A stretch of DNA of 64,000 nt from the NCBI RefSeq assembly GCF_947179015.1, contig NZ_CAMXCM010000001.1, forward strand, positions 958,167 to 1,022,166, in the 5' to 3' direction. The position numbers were made by a program, and so were the translations under genes. The first letter of the stretch is position 1, and every line of letters starts with the position of its first letter. Under the pieces are notes generated by a model, which saw only the letters and a list, made by a program, of their open reading frames with translations, made no database searches and had not been told where the DNA came from. This DNA is from Commensalibacter communis. GTDB lineage: Bacteria > Pseudomonadota > Alphaproteobacteria > Acetobacterales > Acetobacteraceae. Positions 15,664 to 23,919 of the stretch are shown piece by piece.

Positions 15664-17447
15664 GGCTTATCTCCATGAGGTGTAGAGGGCTTGTCGGATT
15701 TGTTTTCTGGCGTTGTAGAGGGCTTCATTTCCTCTTTAGGTTTAGAAGGCTCTGCTTTTGAAGGTGTTGGAGGTGCATTTCCCTGCTTCTCTTGTTTATT
15801 TGGGGTTTCAGGCTGTTTTTCAGGATTACCATTTCCAGAAACAACACCGTCTTTACAAGCCCCTGACTGTACTTGAATAGGAATATTAGCAGCTTGTAAT
15901 GCCCTGATAATCGAATCAGATTTTTGGGCATAATTACTGTGAGAGGATGTTTTACTATCCATTGTTACAAACGTATTGACCCCAACCACACGTCCACATA
16001 GATCAACTAACTCGCCTCCTGAATTTCCAGGAGAAACCATGGCACTATGAGGAATGACTTTCTCGCCTTTGGCATTTTCTTGAATGGCGTTAACTTCCCC
16101 TTTGGTCAACACAACCCCAGGAATAGCATTTACATCCCCCTGAGCCAGTTTTTTCAAAGCACCATCTTGTCGAATAATAATCCCAGGATATCCAGCAGCG
16201 ACCACCGTTTGTAAAGGCTGTGCCTCTAATGAAAAAACCAAAGGTTGTTGGGGTGGGGCATCTTCTATTTTCAAAACAGCAAGATCAAATGAGTTTACAT
16301 CTTCAGAATGATTACTCGTCGAAACAATATGTGCCGCCTTTAATTGCCCCAAGGCTTTGTTGGTGACTAAAACCGTGTTATTTTCAGCATTTTCAACAAC
16401 ATGTCGATTAGTCACGATTAAATCAGGCGTTATGAAAAAACCACTTCCTGAAGAAATAGTTTGATCCCCATCTTCATCTTGACCTTTCACTAAAATAAAG
16501 ACTGTGCTTTTTTCCAGTAATTCTGGCAAACTACCTTGGAAATTTTGACCATTAGATTTCATCGGTGCGGATGAATGATCTAGGCTTTTGTTCAATTCAG
16601 GTGCAGCCCTGCTTTTATCCAAATCACAAGGAGGCGTTTTTAACTGTTCCTCTAACTTTTTGATTTCATCCTCTAAGGCTTTATTTTTCTGTTCTATTTC
16701 GGGTTTTTTACGAACAAGTTCTTGCGCTTCAATCACAGGGACTTTGGCAATTTTTGTAGGACGCTCTGCATATAAAATTCGCCATCCAAGCAGCAACCCA
16801 ATGATAAAGAATAAAATAGCTGCCACTAATCGAGTTATAAATAACGGAAGTCCCCCTTTGAGTCCAACAAACTTCTTTGAATTATTCAAGTTATGTTTGA
16901 TATCCGAAGCAGCTTCTTTTGACACAATAGAATCATCAGCCACATCGTTCAAAGTTGATGTAGATTCTGTATCAGCATTCTTGTCTTGTAATGGAGTTAA
17001 AGGAAATAAAGATAAACCTGAACCTGAACCCTGAGCATTGGCTAAGGATTGTATTCCCCAATTTTTTAAAATAATTTTATCATCTGCAATCAAAATATCT
17101 TGTTTATCTTGTAGATGAAGAGCAACTTTTAATAATTTACTTTCTTTACTATCTTGGGAATAGGCCTGGGATAAGCTGGAAACAGCTTCTGATATTTGTT
17201 GATTTATATAATCTTGTTCAGCCTCGGAAGGGAGTTGAGGCTCGGTTTTAGTATCGATATACCAACTTATAAAAGATTGTTTAGGATCTTTGCTAACAGT
17301 AACTGTTGGCTCAGCCAAACAAATTTTTGGACAATTTGTTCGTAAAATCTGTGAAATCTGTTCATAATACTCATAAATGGAACGATCATTAAAATCTACT
17401 TCCTCTGACGAATTAAAAACTGTTTTTCCAAGAAGGTAAAGCGCCAT
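15660..17447 (-). CDS. Membrane-anchored HtrA/trypsin-like serine protease with SrfA-like N-terminal domain
   Basis: A 595-residue protein that heads a five-gene operon. Residues 1-135 resemble the N-terminal domain of its partners (FISWYIDTK at 59-67, DDKIILKNWGIQS at 122-134). One TM segment lies at about 203-225 and a coiled coil at about 235-270 (KNKALEDEIKKLEEQLK). A trypsin-like domain spans about 310-525 with an intact triad: H349 (IVTNRHVVE), D388 (SFDLAVLK), S476 (SPGNSGGEL). No PDZ domain follows. Instead there is a 65-residue P/K/E-rich disordered tail. The topology suggests a cytoplasmic N-terminal domain and a periplasmic protease. The substrate is unknown. The promoter should lie in 17448-17799. 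Confidence 0.8.
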   Translation of the reverse strand: MALYLLGKTVFNSSEEVDFNDRSIYEYYEQISQILRTNCPKICLAEPTVTVSKDPKQSFISWYIDTKTEPQLPSEAEQDYINQQISEAVSSLSQAYSQDSKESKLLKVALHLQDKQDILIADDKIILKNWGIQSLANAQGSGSGLSLFPLTPLQDKNADTESTSTLNDVADDSIVSKEAASDIKHNLNNSKKFVGLKGGLPLFITRLVAAILFFIIGLLLGWRILYAERPTKIAKVPVIEAQELVRKKPEIEQKNKALEDEIKKLEEQLKTPPCDLDKSRAAPELNKSLDHSSAPMKSNGQNFQGSLPELLEKSTVFILVKGQDEDGDQTISSGSGFFITPDLIVTNRHVVENAENNTVLVTNKALGQLKAAHIVSTSNHSEDVNSFDLAVLKIEDAPPQQPLVFSLEAQPLQTVVAAGYPGIIIRQDGALKKLAQGDVNAIPGVVLTKGEVNAIQENAKGEKVIPHSAMVSPGNSGGELVDLCGRVVGVNTFVTMDSKTSSHSNYAQKSDSIIRALQAANIPIQVQSGACKDGVVSGNGNPEKQPETPNKQEKQGNAPPTPSKAEPSKPKEEMKPSTTPENKSDKPSTPHGDKP

Positions 17448-17799
17448 TATATTCCCGATATGAATAATACAAAATTGTTATCACTTTAATTCATTCTCTA
17501 TTCCTTGCCAAGCAACTCTTGTTATTGTTTAGTTATTTATGTTCCTTTTATATAACCATAAATTAGATTGTTTTTAATCACTTTTTTAGTTTAGATGCGA
17601 AATCCCCAACGACCTTTTCATAATTTAAATTAAATATTTGCTTTACTCTAATTAAAATTATTTTAATTTTTATAAATTAAACACATAAATAATTGTATGA
17701 TTTATTAATCAAAATTATAATAAAATACAAATACCTCCTATTTATTTCAAAGAACAAAAGATATTAATCTAAGTAACTTTTTAATTTTGGAATCATATC
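17448..17799. other. AT-rich divergent intergenic region upstream of the protease operon
   Basis: This 352-bp region lies between the leftward protease operon and the rightward outer-membrane protein gene and must hold both promoters. It is very A/T-rich with several short A- or T-runs. I see no convincing inverted repeat or RNA structure. Confidence 0.4.
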
Positions 17800-18643
17800 A
17801 TGAAAAAATATTTTTATCTTTTTTGTGCATCATCTTTATCTTTTTTTTTGTATTCAAAATGGCTTTGCTGAGACAACAAACCCTAAAAGTGGTTTTTATA
17901 TTACTGGGAAGGTTGGAGCGTCAATTTTACAACAAAAAAAACAAAGTTATAACGGACGTTATCAACATTACGACTACGATTATTACAGTAACTCATATAC
18001 TCTTTATAATGGCACTTACAATAGTAGATCAGGAGGAACACATACTAATACAAGATTAGGAGGTGGCATTTCTGTTGGTTATAATTTCGACAATTATTTT
18101 AAAGTCCCCATTCGAGCAGAAATTGATGTAATGGCACGTATGAAAGATAGTTCACATTATTTAAGTGATCGATACAGCTATCACTACGACTGGATGCCAA
18201 AAATCAACGAAGATCAACATGTAGATAATAAAGTCCAATTAAATACATTTATGTTTAATGCTTTTTATGATTTTAAAAATAAATCTGCTTTTACACCCTA
18301 TCTTATGGCAGGTGTTGGTCTGGGATCATTTAGACACACATCAATATTAACCGACGAAATAGCATCGTATGGCTCAGATGACGACATGTCCTATAATAAA
18401 TTCAGAATGAGAAAAAATTCACGTACTAAAAATAATTTTGCATGGAATGCTGGGGTTGGTGTTCGATACAAAATTAATGATAGCTTTGATTTAGATTTCA
18501 GTTATAGATATTTAGATGCTGGGAAATCATCGCTTACAATGTGGCGTGGATCAGCATCTGTGTATTCTAATGGTGGTTTTGAAAAATAAAAAACAAAAGT
18601 TATAACTCAAGACATAATGCTTGGGTTAACTTATAATTTCTAA
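17800..18643 (+). pseudogene. Outer-membrane beta-barrel protein gene broken by a poly-T frameshift and an in-frame stop
   Basis: The ATG at 17800 opens a signal peptide (MKKYFYLFCASSLSFF) that runs into nine T at 17841-17849. With nine T it goes out of frame and stops at a TGA soon after. With eight T it would continue in frame as CIQNGFAETTNPKSGFYITG and give a normal signal peptide and barrel start. The body (Omp25/opacity-type small barrel, with FTPYLMAGVGLGSF and AWNAGVGVRYKI) is open to a TAA at 18587. The same frame then continues for 17 codons to a proper terminal beta-signal, MLGLTYNF, before TAA at 18641-18643. The gene therefore carries two lesions. Loss of function is likely. Poly-T slippage could restore only the first lesion. 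Confidence 0.75.
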
Positions 18644-19085
18644 GAATAATTTCAGAGAAACATACTCCTCTTTTTCAGTCTTCTATCAAATATTAATTCT
18701 GTTTGATATTGAAGACACAACACGTGGCTAGATTCAGGTAAATACCTAAGTTTAATATTTACCTGTGTAAATAGGCTCTTTATAGCTCTTTATTGAATAA
18801 TGTTAAAAAGATTAATTGCCAACACCATGTAAAATAGCTCATGCATATTTACACCATTACATACAATTGATCATATTCAATGAATACCTTAGGTAAAATA
18901 TTTTCTATACCTGATATAACCCTACAAACTGCCTTACCAATAAAACTCTTTATCTTAATAAGTTAATTTTAAAGAAAAAGAAAAACGAAATGAATAATTC
19001 GCTGTAACCCTTATTTTTACCTTTATTTCTGTCTTGAATTTTAATAGGTTATATTTTTTCTCCAACTAATTTATAAAAATTTACA
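18644..19085. other. Intergenic region without a recognisable gene
   Basis: These 442 bp lie between the broken barrel gene and the CsaA-like gene. They are A/T-rich with stops in all frames. Short repeated pieces such as GGTAAATACCTAAG and CCTTAGGTAAAATA are present but form no clear structure. The promoter of the csaA-gpt pair presumably lies at its right end. Confidence 0.4.
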
Positions 19086-19415
19086 ATGGCAACAGTTTCC
19101 TCTTCTTTTTCTTTTGATATACGTGCAGGAACGATTATCCAAGCGGTCATCGTTTCTTCACCTGGACATTATATATTAAAGGTTAATTTTGGTTCAATCA
19201 TAGGTATTCGTAATTGTATACTACATACTGCACCACATATTCATGCAGAATCACTTTTGGAACAGCATGTGTGTGCCATCATTAATTTTCCAGAATTTAA
19301 GAAAAATATCAAAACGCTAAAGACGATATTGCTTTGTATGCCTGATATCCACGGATATTACATCCCTATTCAACCCGATCATTGCATCCCTAACGGAGGT
19401 TCTTTATTTTTATGA
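19086..19415 (+). CDS. csaA: CsaA-like tRNA-binding domain protein
   Basis: A 109-residue single-domain protein of the EMAP/Trbp111 OB-fold family. It matches CsaA in layout: FSFDIRAGTIIQAVIV at 8-23, LKVNFGSIIGIRNC at about 31-44, the substrate-edge block CAIINFPEF, and the C-terminal PDHCIPNGGSLFL, where CsaA has VPNG. CsaA proteins bind tRNA and have been described as export chaperones in Bacillus. The bacterial role here is not known. The stop overlaps the start of gpt as ATGA (19412-19415), so the two genes are translationally coupled. Cysteines are unusually frequent for the family. Confidence 0.8.
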   Translation: MATVSSSFSFDIRAGTIIQAVIVSSPGHYILKVNFGSIIGIRNCILHTAPHIHAESLLEQHVCAIINFPEFKKNIKTLKTILLCMPDIHGYYIPIQPDHCIPNGGSLFL

Positions 19416-19882
19416 CAACACATTATATGACCATTTCATGGGATCAACTGCACCGAGATGCTCGCACGCTTTGTGAACGCCTCAGCCATAAAAAATTCAA
19501 AGGAATTGTCGCCGTTACCAGAGGTGGAATGGTTCCCGCTGCAATCATTGCCAGAGAACTGGAATGTCGATTAATTGAAACTGTTTCGATCATAAGTTAT
19601 GACGAAGAAGAACAAGGTGAGCTTAAAATTATCAAACAACCAACTGTTGCAGGTGATGGTGAGGGATTCTTGATCGTCGATGATTTAGTTGATTCGGGCA
19701 TCACTGCAAAAGCCATTCGTAAATTACTACCAAAAGCTTATTTTGTTTGTTTATACGCAAAACCAGCAGGAAAACCCTGTGCCGATGATTTTATTATGGA
19801 AGTTCAACAGGATACTTGGATTTTATTTCCTTGGGATTCAGCCCCAGCTTTTGCCCCGCCGTTGATTAAGAATAAAAATTAA
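19412..19882 (+). CDS. gpt: Xanthine-guanine phosphoribosyltransferase
   Basis: A 156-residue purine salvage enzyme that converts guanine, xanthine or hypoxanthine plus PRPP into the nucleotide. The PRPP-binding motif is FLIVDDLVDSGITAKAIRK at about 87-105, the pyrophosphate loop is AVTRGGMVPAAIIAREL, and the C-terminal base-contacting segment contains WILFPWDSAP. The length matches Escherichia coli Gpt. GGAGG lies 11 bases before the ATG, inside the csaA-like gene. It is followed by tRNA-Pro. Confidence 0.92.
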   Translation: MTTHYMTISWDQLHRDARTLCERLSHKKFKGIVAVTRGGMVPAAIIARELECRLIETVSIISYDEEEQGELKIIKQPTVAGDGEGFLIVDDLVDSGITAKAIRKLLPKAYFVCLYAKPAGKPCADDFIMEVQQDTWILFPWDSAPAFAPPLIKNKN

Positions 19883-19951
19883 TAAAAAATGAATTTTTTT
19901 TATAAAAAAGACTTGCGTTCTTTATCAGAACCGTCTAATTAAATGTTCATT

Positions 19952-20029
19952 CGGGGTGTGGCGCAGCCTGGCTAGCGCGCTTGTTTTGGGTACAAGAGGC
20001 CCCCGGTTCGAATCCGGGCTCCCCGACCA
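19952..20029 (+). tRNA. tRNA-Pro (anticodon TGG)
   Basis: The cloverleaf reads CGGGGTG at the 5' acceptor and CCCCG plus A and an encoded CCA at the 3' end. The anticodon loop is TTTTGGGT with TGG, and the T arm is CCCGG-TTCGAAT-CCGGG. A CTTGCG...TCTAAT pair upstream may be its promoter. Confidence 0.95.
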
Positions 20030-20037
20030 TCAATAAA

Positions 20038-20059
20038 CTCTAACTTTAAAAAGTTAGAG
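20038..20059 (+). terminator. Hairpin after tRNA-Pro
   Basis: CTCTAACTTT (20038-20047) and AAAGTTAGAG (20050-20059) form a 10-bp stem with a minimal loop. No T run follows. It lies just before the NDUFS4-family gene. Confidence 0.45.
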
Positions 20060-20083
20060 ATTCCTAAGAACAAAGAGGATTAT

Positions 20084-20389
20084 ATGGCAAAGGCTCGTAT
20101 TTACAAACGCGCCAAAAAGGCAACACAATCAGGGCATGCTCATCATTTATGGGTTCTTGATTATGGACAATCCTCTTCTCGCTCTCACGATCCTGTTACA
20201 GGATGGGTTGGAAGTAACGATACTCAAGTTCAAGTTAGTATTTCTTTCCAAACTAAAGAGCAAGCAATTGCTTACGCTGAACGTAAGTCTATAGACTATA
20301 ATATAGAAGAACCAGGATCAACACGTTACGTAGTTAAAAATTATGAAGACAATTTTCATAATAATCGCAAAATGAACTGGACACATTAG
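20084..20389 (+). CDS. NDUFS4-family complex I accessory subunit
   Basis: A 101-residue protein of the ETC complex I NDUFS4 family. It begins with the typical ARIYKRAKKATQSGHA and has LWVLDYGQ, DPVTGWVGSNDT, KEQAIAYAERKSIDY and the ending of the family (NYEDNFHNNRKMNWTH). This supernumerary subunit of respiratory NADH dehydrogenase is found in alphaproteobacteria and mitochondria and is one reason to place the organism there. The gene is flanked by tRNA-Pro and tRNA-Arg and has AGAGGA before its ATG. Confidence 0.88.
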   Translation: MAKARIYKRAKKATQSGHAHHLWVLDYGQSSSRSHDPVTGWVGSNDTQVQVSISFQTKEQAIAYAERKSIDYNIEEPGSTRYVVKNYEDNFHNNRKMNWTH

Positions 20390-20395
20390 TTTTAA

Positions 20396-20472
20396 GCGCC
20401 CTTAGCTCAGCAGGATAGAGCAACAGCCTTCTAAGCTGTGGGCCGCTGGTTCGAATCCAGCAGGGCGCACCA
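20396..20472 (+). tRNA. tRNA-Arg (anticodon TCT)
   Basis: The acceptor stem is GCGCCCT with AGGGCGC, the discriminator is A, and CCA is encoded. The D arm is AGCTCAGCAGGATAGAGC and the anticodon loop CTTCTAA has TCT. It starts six bases after the NDUFS4 stop codon. Confidence 0.94.
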
Positions 20473-20916
20473 TAACTTATGCAATTAGTTTAAAATTGAT
20501 ATATTTACTTTTAACTGAGTTAAATATCCTAAATCTTAGTTTTCCAACACATCGTTAATTAATTCAAAATAAAAAATTAATTTAGAATATTTTAATATAT
20601 AGTTTATGTTCTTAAAAAATCTATATTTGCTAAGAAGAATCAAAATATTCTTCAAAATGAATATCTACATTACATTTATACACCATGTCAGCCTGAAAAA
20701 TTATTGTACATAGTAATATTTATAATTATGATACTAACTACCAGTAAAGATACGTTAGCAATAATCTTTTTTGACACTCTCATTATTGATACAAAGAAAA
20801 TGACTTTATCCGTAAATAACAAAAATATTAGCCTGAGCAAAATTACTTTTGTTTGTTACAGCGCCTCCGCCTCACTATTTAAATAAAAATATTTATCTGT
20901 AATGAGATTGAATATC
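20473..20916. other. AT-rich intergenic region without a convincing gene
   Basis: These 444 bp lie between tRNA-Arg and the L,D-transpeptidase-like gene, which ends at 20917. A 60-codon open frame at 20704-20886 has no ribosome site and an isoleucine-rich, AT-driven composition, and I do not call it a gene. No clear RNA structure is seen. Confidence 0.4.
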
Positions 20917-21693
20917 CTATTCATATTTTGCTATTTTCGGTAAATCCCATTTATAAATATTTTGTTTATATATATCGTTTGGCAATAAAATAAAAACAGG
21001 ATCGTTATGTTTATCTAACCAACTTAGTAATTCCTCCATATTCTGTTCATCCATAGCAGTACAACCCGCAGTTGTTGCAGTCGCTGCTTGTCGAAGATGC
21101 ACAAAGATACAGCTACCTGCTTTGGGTATATTCTGAGGATTATATTTTAAAACAAATCCCAATTTATATAATTGATCTCCATTCAAATGGATGTCGCGTC
21201 GCATTGGTTCAGTGGAATCTTTGACAGGATCAAAAGTGATTTGTTGTTGATTTATAATGCGATTGTAATAAGCCGACTGACTATTATCGATACAATAATC
21301 ATCTTTTGTTAATGTCTGGTATGGATAAGACGAGTTAGATTTGGGGGCATACCCAAAACTTTGTCCAATTTGATAAATACCAGCTGGGCTGCGCATATCC
21401 CCTTCTGTTTTTATTGTTTTTTTATTGTGCAGCTTGGGCATCCCCGCCCCCCATGCTACTCCATTTTTTCCTAAGGACACGGTGAAAGGATTTCCAACAG
21501 AAATCCAATGATGGTGTTGATATTGAAATCTGAACAACATACCATGATTAACATTCCAACCATCGGATAAAACCAAAATTAATTGTTGATTTTTTTTCCA
21601 TGTAATCTCTGATTGCCTATTACCTTGCGTCGCACAAGAACATAAAAAGATCAAACCAAAAACGTTTGTCGATATACGAATAAGAAGATTCAT
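20917..21693 (-). CDS. L,D-transpeptidase-like (YkuD) lipoprotein
   Basis: A 258-residue protein with a lipoprotein signal (LIFLCSCATQ, lipid-bearing C20). The C-terminal YkuD-type block is IFVHLRQAATATTAGCTAM, with H199 and catalytic C211. The usual SxGC is TAGC, as in one alphaproteobacterial subgroup of this family. AWGAGMPKLHNKKTIKTEGD and RSPAGIYQIGQSFGY match the substrate-groove strands. The expected activity is cross-linking or editing of peptidoglycan stem peptides, or attaching a protein to them, from the outer-membrane or inner-membrane periplasmic face. Substrate and cross-link type are not predictable. It is divergent from galE. Confidence 0.78.
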   Translation of the reverse strand: MNLLIRISTNVFGLIFLCSCATQGNRQSEITWKKNQQLILVLSDGWNVNHGMLFRFQYQHHHWISVGNPFTVSLGKNGVAWGAGMPKLHNKKTIKTEGDMRSPAGIYQIGQSFGYAPKSNSSYPYQTLTKDDYCIDNSQSAYYNRIINQQQITFDPVKDSTEPMRRDIHLNGDQLYKLGFVLKYNPQNIPKAGSCIFVHLRQAATATTAGCTAMDEQNMEELLSWLDKHNDPVFILLPNDIYKQNIYKWDLPKIAKYE

Positions 21694-21835
21694 ATTGATA
21701 CTATCATACTAAGGATTATTCTTGAAAAGCATATACTATTTTATCTTAAAAAGAAGATGTTTCATTAATTTAGATTTAATTATATAATTTTGAGTATTAT
21801 CTAATAATCATTTCTTTTATAAAAGGTTTCTTAAA

Positions 21836-22849
21836 ATGAAAATCTTAGTGACTGGTGGTTGTGGCTATATTGGCAGCCATACTTGCGTTCAATTAATCAA
21901 CCAAGGCTATACGCCAATTATCATCGATAATCTTTGTAACAGTAAGGAAATGGTTTTAGATCGTATCGAAGAAATCACAGGGCAAAAGCCCAAATTTTAT
22001 CAAGGTGACATTCGCGATAAAGCGTTATTAAAAACAATTTTTGCAGAAAATCAAATTGATAGTGTTATTCATTTTGCAGGATTAAAAGCAGTTGGTGAAT
22101 CTGTCCACAAACCTTTAGAATATTATAATTGTAATGTTTATGGTTCTTTAATTTTATTCGAAGCAATGCGTGAAGCAAACGTAAAGAAAATTATCTTTAG
22201 TTCTTCTGCCACGGTTTATGGAACACAACCAATTGTCCCTTATGTTGAAACGATGGAAACTGGTGAACCAACGCAACCTTATGGACGTAGCAAACTATTT
22301 ATTGAAAAAATATTGCAAGATTTAATTATTGCAGAACCTGATTGGTCCATTACGTTACTGAGATATTTTAATCCTGTCGGCGCCCACGCTTCTGGATTGA
22401 TGGGTGAAGATCCACAAGGTATTCCCAATAATTTAATGCCTTATATGACCCAAGTGGCTATTGGAAAAAGAGAATCATTGGCTGTATTTGGTGATGATTA
22501 TGAGACGGCAGACGGCACTTGCGTACGTGACTATATTCATGTGATGGATCTTGCCGATGGGCATTTAGCAGCACTGAAATATAACCAAGATCATCAAGGG
22601 GCGCATATTTTTAACCTTGGCTCTGGCCATGGAAATAGTGTGTTAGAGGTTATTGCTGCATTTGAAGATGTCTTTGGTAAAAAATTAGCTTGGCATTTTG
22701 CCCCTCGCCGTGCTGGTGATCTTCCTGCTTATTGGGCGGATGCTGATAAAGCTAAAGAATTATTGCATTGGGAAACTAAACTAAGCCTTCATGACATGGT
22801 GAAAGATTCATGGAATTGGCAAAGTAAAAACCCTAAAGGGTTTGTGTAA
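21836..22849 (+). CDS. galE: UDP-glucose 4-epimerase
   Basis: A 337-residue short-chain dehydrogenase-type epimerase that interconverts UDP-galactose and UDP-glucose. The NAD motif GGCGYIGSHT is at 7-16, the catalytic SSSATVYG precedes Y149 and K153 (YGRSK), and the C-terminal half has the sugar-nucleotide loop RYFNPVGAHASG and ADGTCVRDYIHVMDLADGH. The length equals the Escherichia coli enzyme. It is the first gene of galE-galT-galK (gaps of 27 and 2 bp), so the Leloir pathway genes are co-transcribed. Confidence 0.95.
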   Translation: MKILVTGGCGYIGSHTCVQLINQGYTPIIIDNLCNSKEMVLDRIEEITGQKPKFYQGDIRDKALLKTIFAENQIDSVIHFAGLKAVGESVHKPLEYYNCNVYGSLILFEAMREANVKKIIFSSSATVYGTQPIVPYVETMETGEPTQPYGRSKLFIEKILQDLIIAEPDWSITLLRYFNPVGAHASGLMGEDPQGIPNNLMPYMTQVAIGKRESLAVFGDDYETADGTCVRDYIHVMDLADGHLAALKYNQDHQGAHIFNLGSGHGNSVLEVIAAFEDVFGKKLAWHFAPRRAGDLPAYWADADKAKELLHWETKLSLHDMVKDSWNWQSKNPKGFV

Positions 22850-22876
22850 TATTATCTAGAGATTAGGAGATTCCAA

Positions 22877-23917
22877 ATGCCTGACTTCAACCCCGTCGAC
22901 CACCCACATCAACGCTATAATCCATTGACTGATGAATGGGTGTTGGTATCTCCTCATCGTGCGAAACGACCTTGGCAAGGACAAACAGAAGTTCCCGTTC
23001 AAAAAGAGACCGTTCACCGCGACCCTAATTGCTATCTATGTGCAGGAAACAAACGCATAACAGGCGATATAAATCCTCAGTATAAATCCACTTATATATT
23101 TAATAATGATTTTGCTGCTTTACTGCCTGACACTCCTTTTTACCAAAAGAATGATGATCCTTTATTCAAAATAGAATCTGTTCAAGGAACGTGTAAGGTC
23201 ATTTGTTTTTCACCAGACCATAGCAAAACTTTGCCTGAACTTTCTGTTTCTTCTATTCAAGACATCATCCAAATATGGATTGAACAGTTAAACGAACTGG
23301 GTCAACAATATAAATGGGTGCAGCTGTTTGAAAATAAAGGTGCCATGATGGGATGTTCCAACCCACATCCTCATGGTCAAATGTGGAGCAGTAATTTTAT
23401 TCCAAACGAAATCCATCAAGAGGATTTATGCCAAGAGCGTTATTTTCAAGAGCATCAATCTGCATTATTGATGGATTATATGCAAAAAGAATTACAGCAA
23501 AAAGAACGTATTGTTGTTGAAACTGAATATTGGGTAGCCCTCGTTCCTTATTGGGCAGTTTGGCCCTTTGAAATTCTTTTACTACCCAAGCAAATTGTTC
23601 ATCGCTTGAATGAATTATCATCAGAACAACAAGCTGATTTAGCAATTATTTTAAAAAGCTTAACCACAAAATACGATAATTTATTTAATTGTTCTTTCCC
23701 CTATTCGATGGGGTGGCATGGGGCGCCGTTTACAGAGAAAACGACAGAACATTGGCAACTTCATGCACATTTTTATCCTCCACTCCTCCGCTCTGCAACA
23801 ACCAAGAAATTTCTTGTCGGTTATGAAATGCTTGCCCAAGCACAACGTGATATTACCCCAGAACAAGCCGCAGAACGACTGCGTATATTAAGTAATACTC
23901 ATTATAAAGAAGTATAA
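22877..23917 (+). CDS. galT: Galactose-1-phosphate uridylyltransferase
   Basis: A 346-residue HIT-superfamily enzyme that swaps UMP between UDP-glucose and galactose-1-phosphate. The active-site HPH is at 164-166 ([10 protein letters not shown]), with H166 as the nucleophile. A zinc site is likely from CYLCAGN near residue 52 and H115-type residues further on. The C-terminal HFYPPLLRS is conserved. TTAGGAG lies upstream of the ATG. It is the middle gene of the gal operon, with its stop two bases before galK. Confidence 0.95.
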   Translation: MPDFNPVDHPHQRYNPLTDEWVLVSPHRAKRPWQGQTEVPVQKETVHRDPNCYLCAGNKRITGDINPQYKSTYIFNNDFAALLPDTPFYQKNDDPLFKIESVQGTCKVICFSPDHSKTLPELSVSSIQDIIQIWIEQLNELGQQYKWVQLFENKGAMMGCSNPHPHGQMWSSNFIPNEIHQEDLCQERYFQEHQSALLMDYMQKELQQKERIVVETEYWVALVPYWAVWPFEILLLPKQIVHRLNELSSEQQADLAIILKSLTTKYDNLFNCSFPYSMGWHGAPFTEKTTEHWQLHAHFYPPLLRSATTKKFLVGYEMLAQAQRDITPEQAAERLRILSNTHYKEV

Positions 23918-23919
23918 TT

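Noticed and set aside
17825..18589. Treating the outer-membrane protein frame as an intact gene starting at 17825
   Set aside because: No good start or ribosome site is there, while the ATG at 17800 gives a signal peptide only after removing one T, and the beta-signal lies beyond the stop in the same frame.
20704..20886. 60-codon open frame between tRNA-Arg and the L,D-transpeptidase-like gene
   Set aside because: No ribosome binding site, strongly AT-driven Ile/Lys/Thr composition and no recognisable feature.
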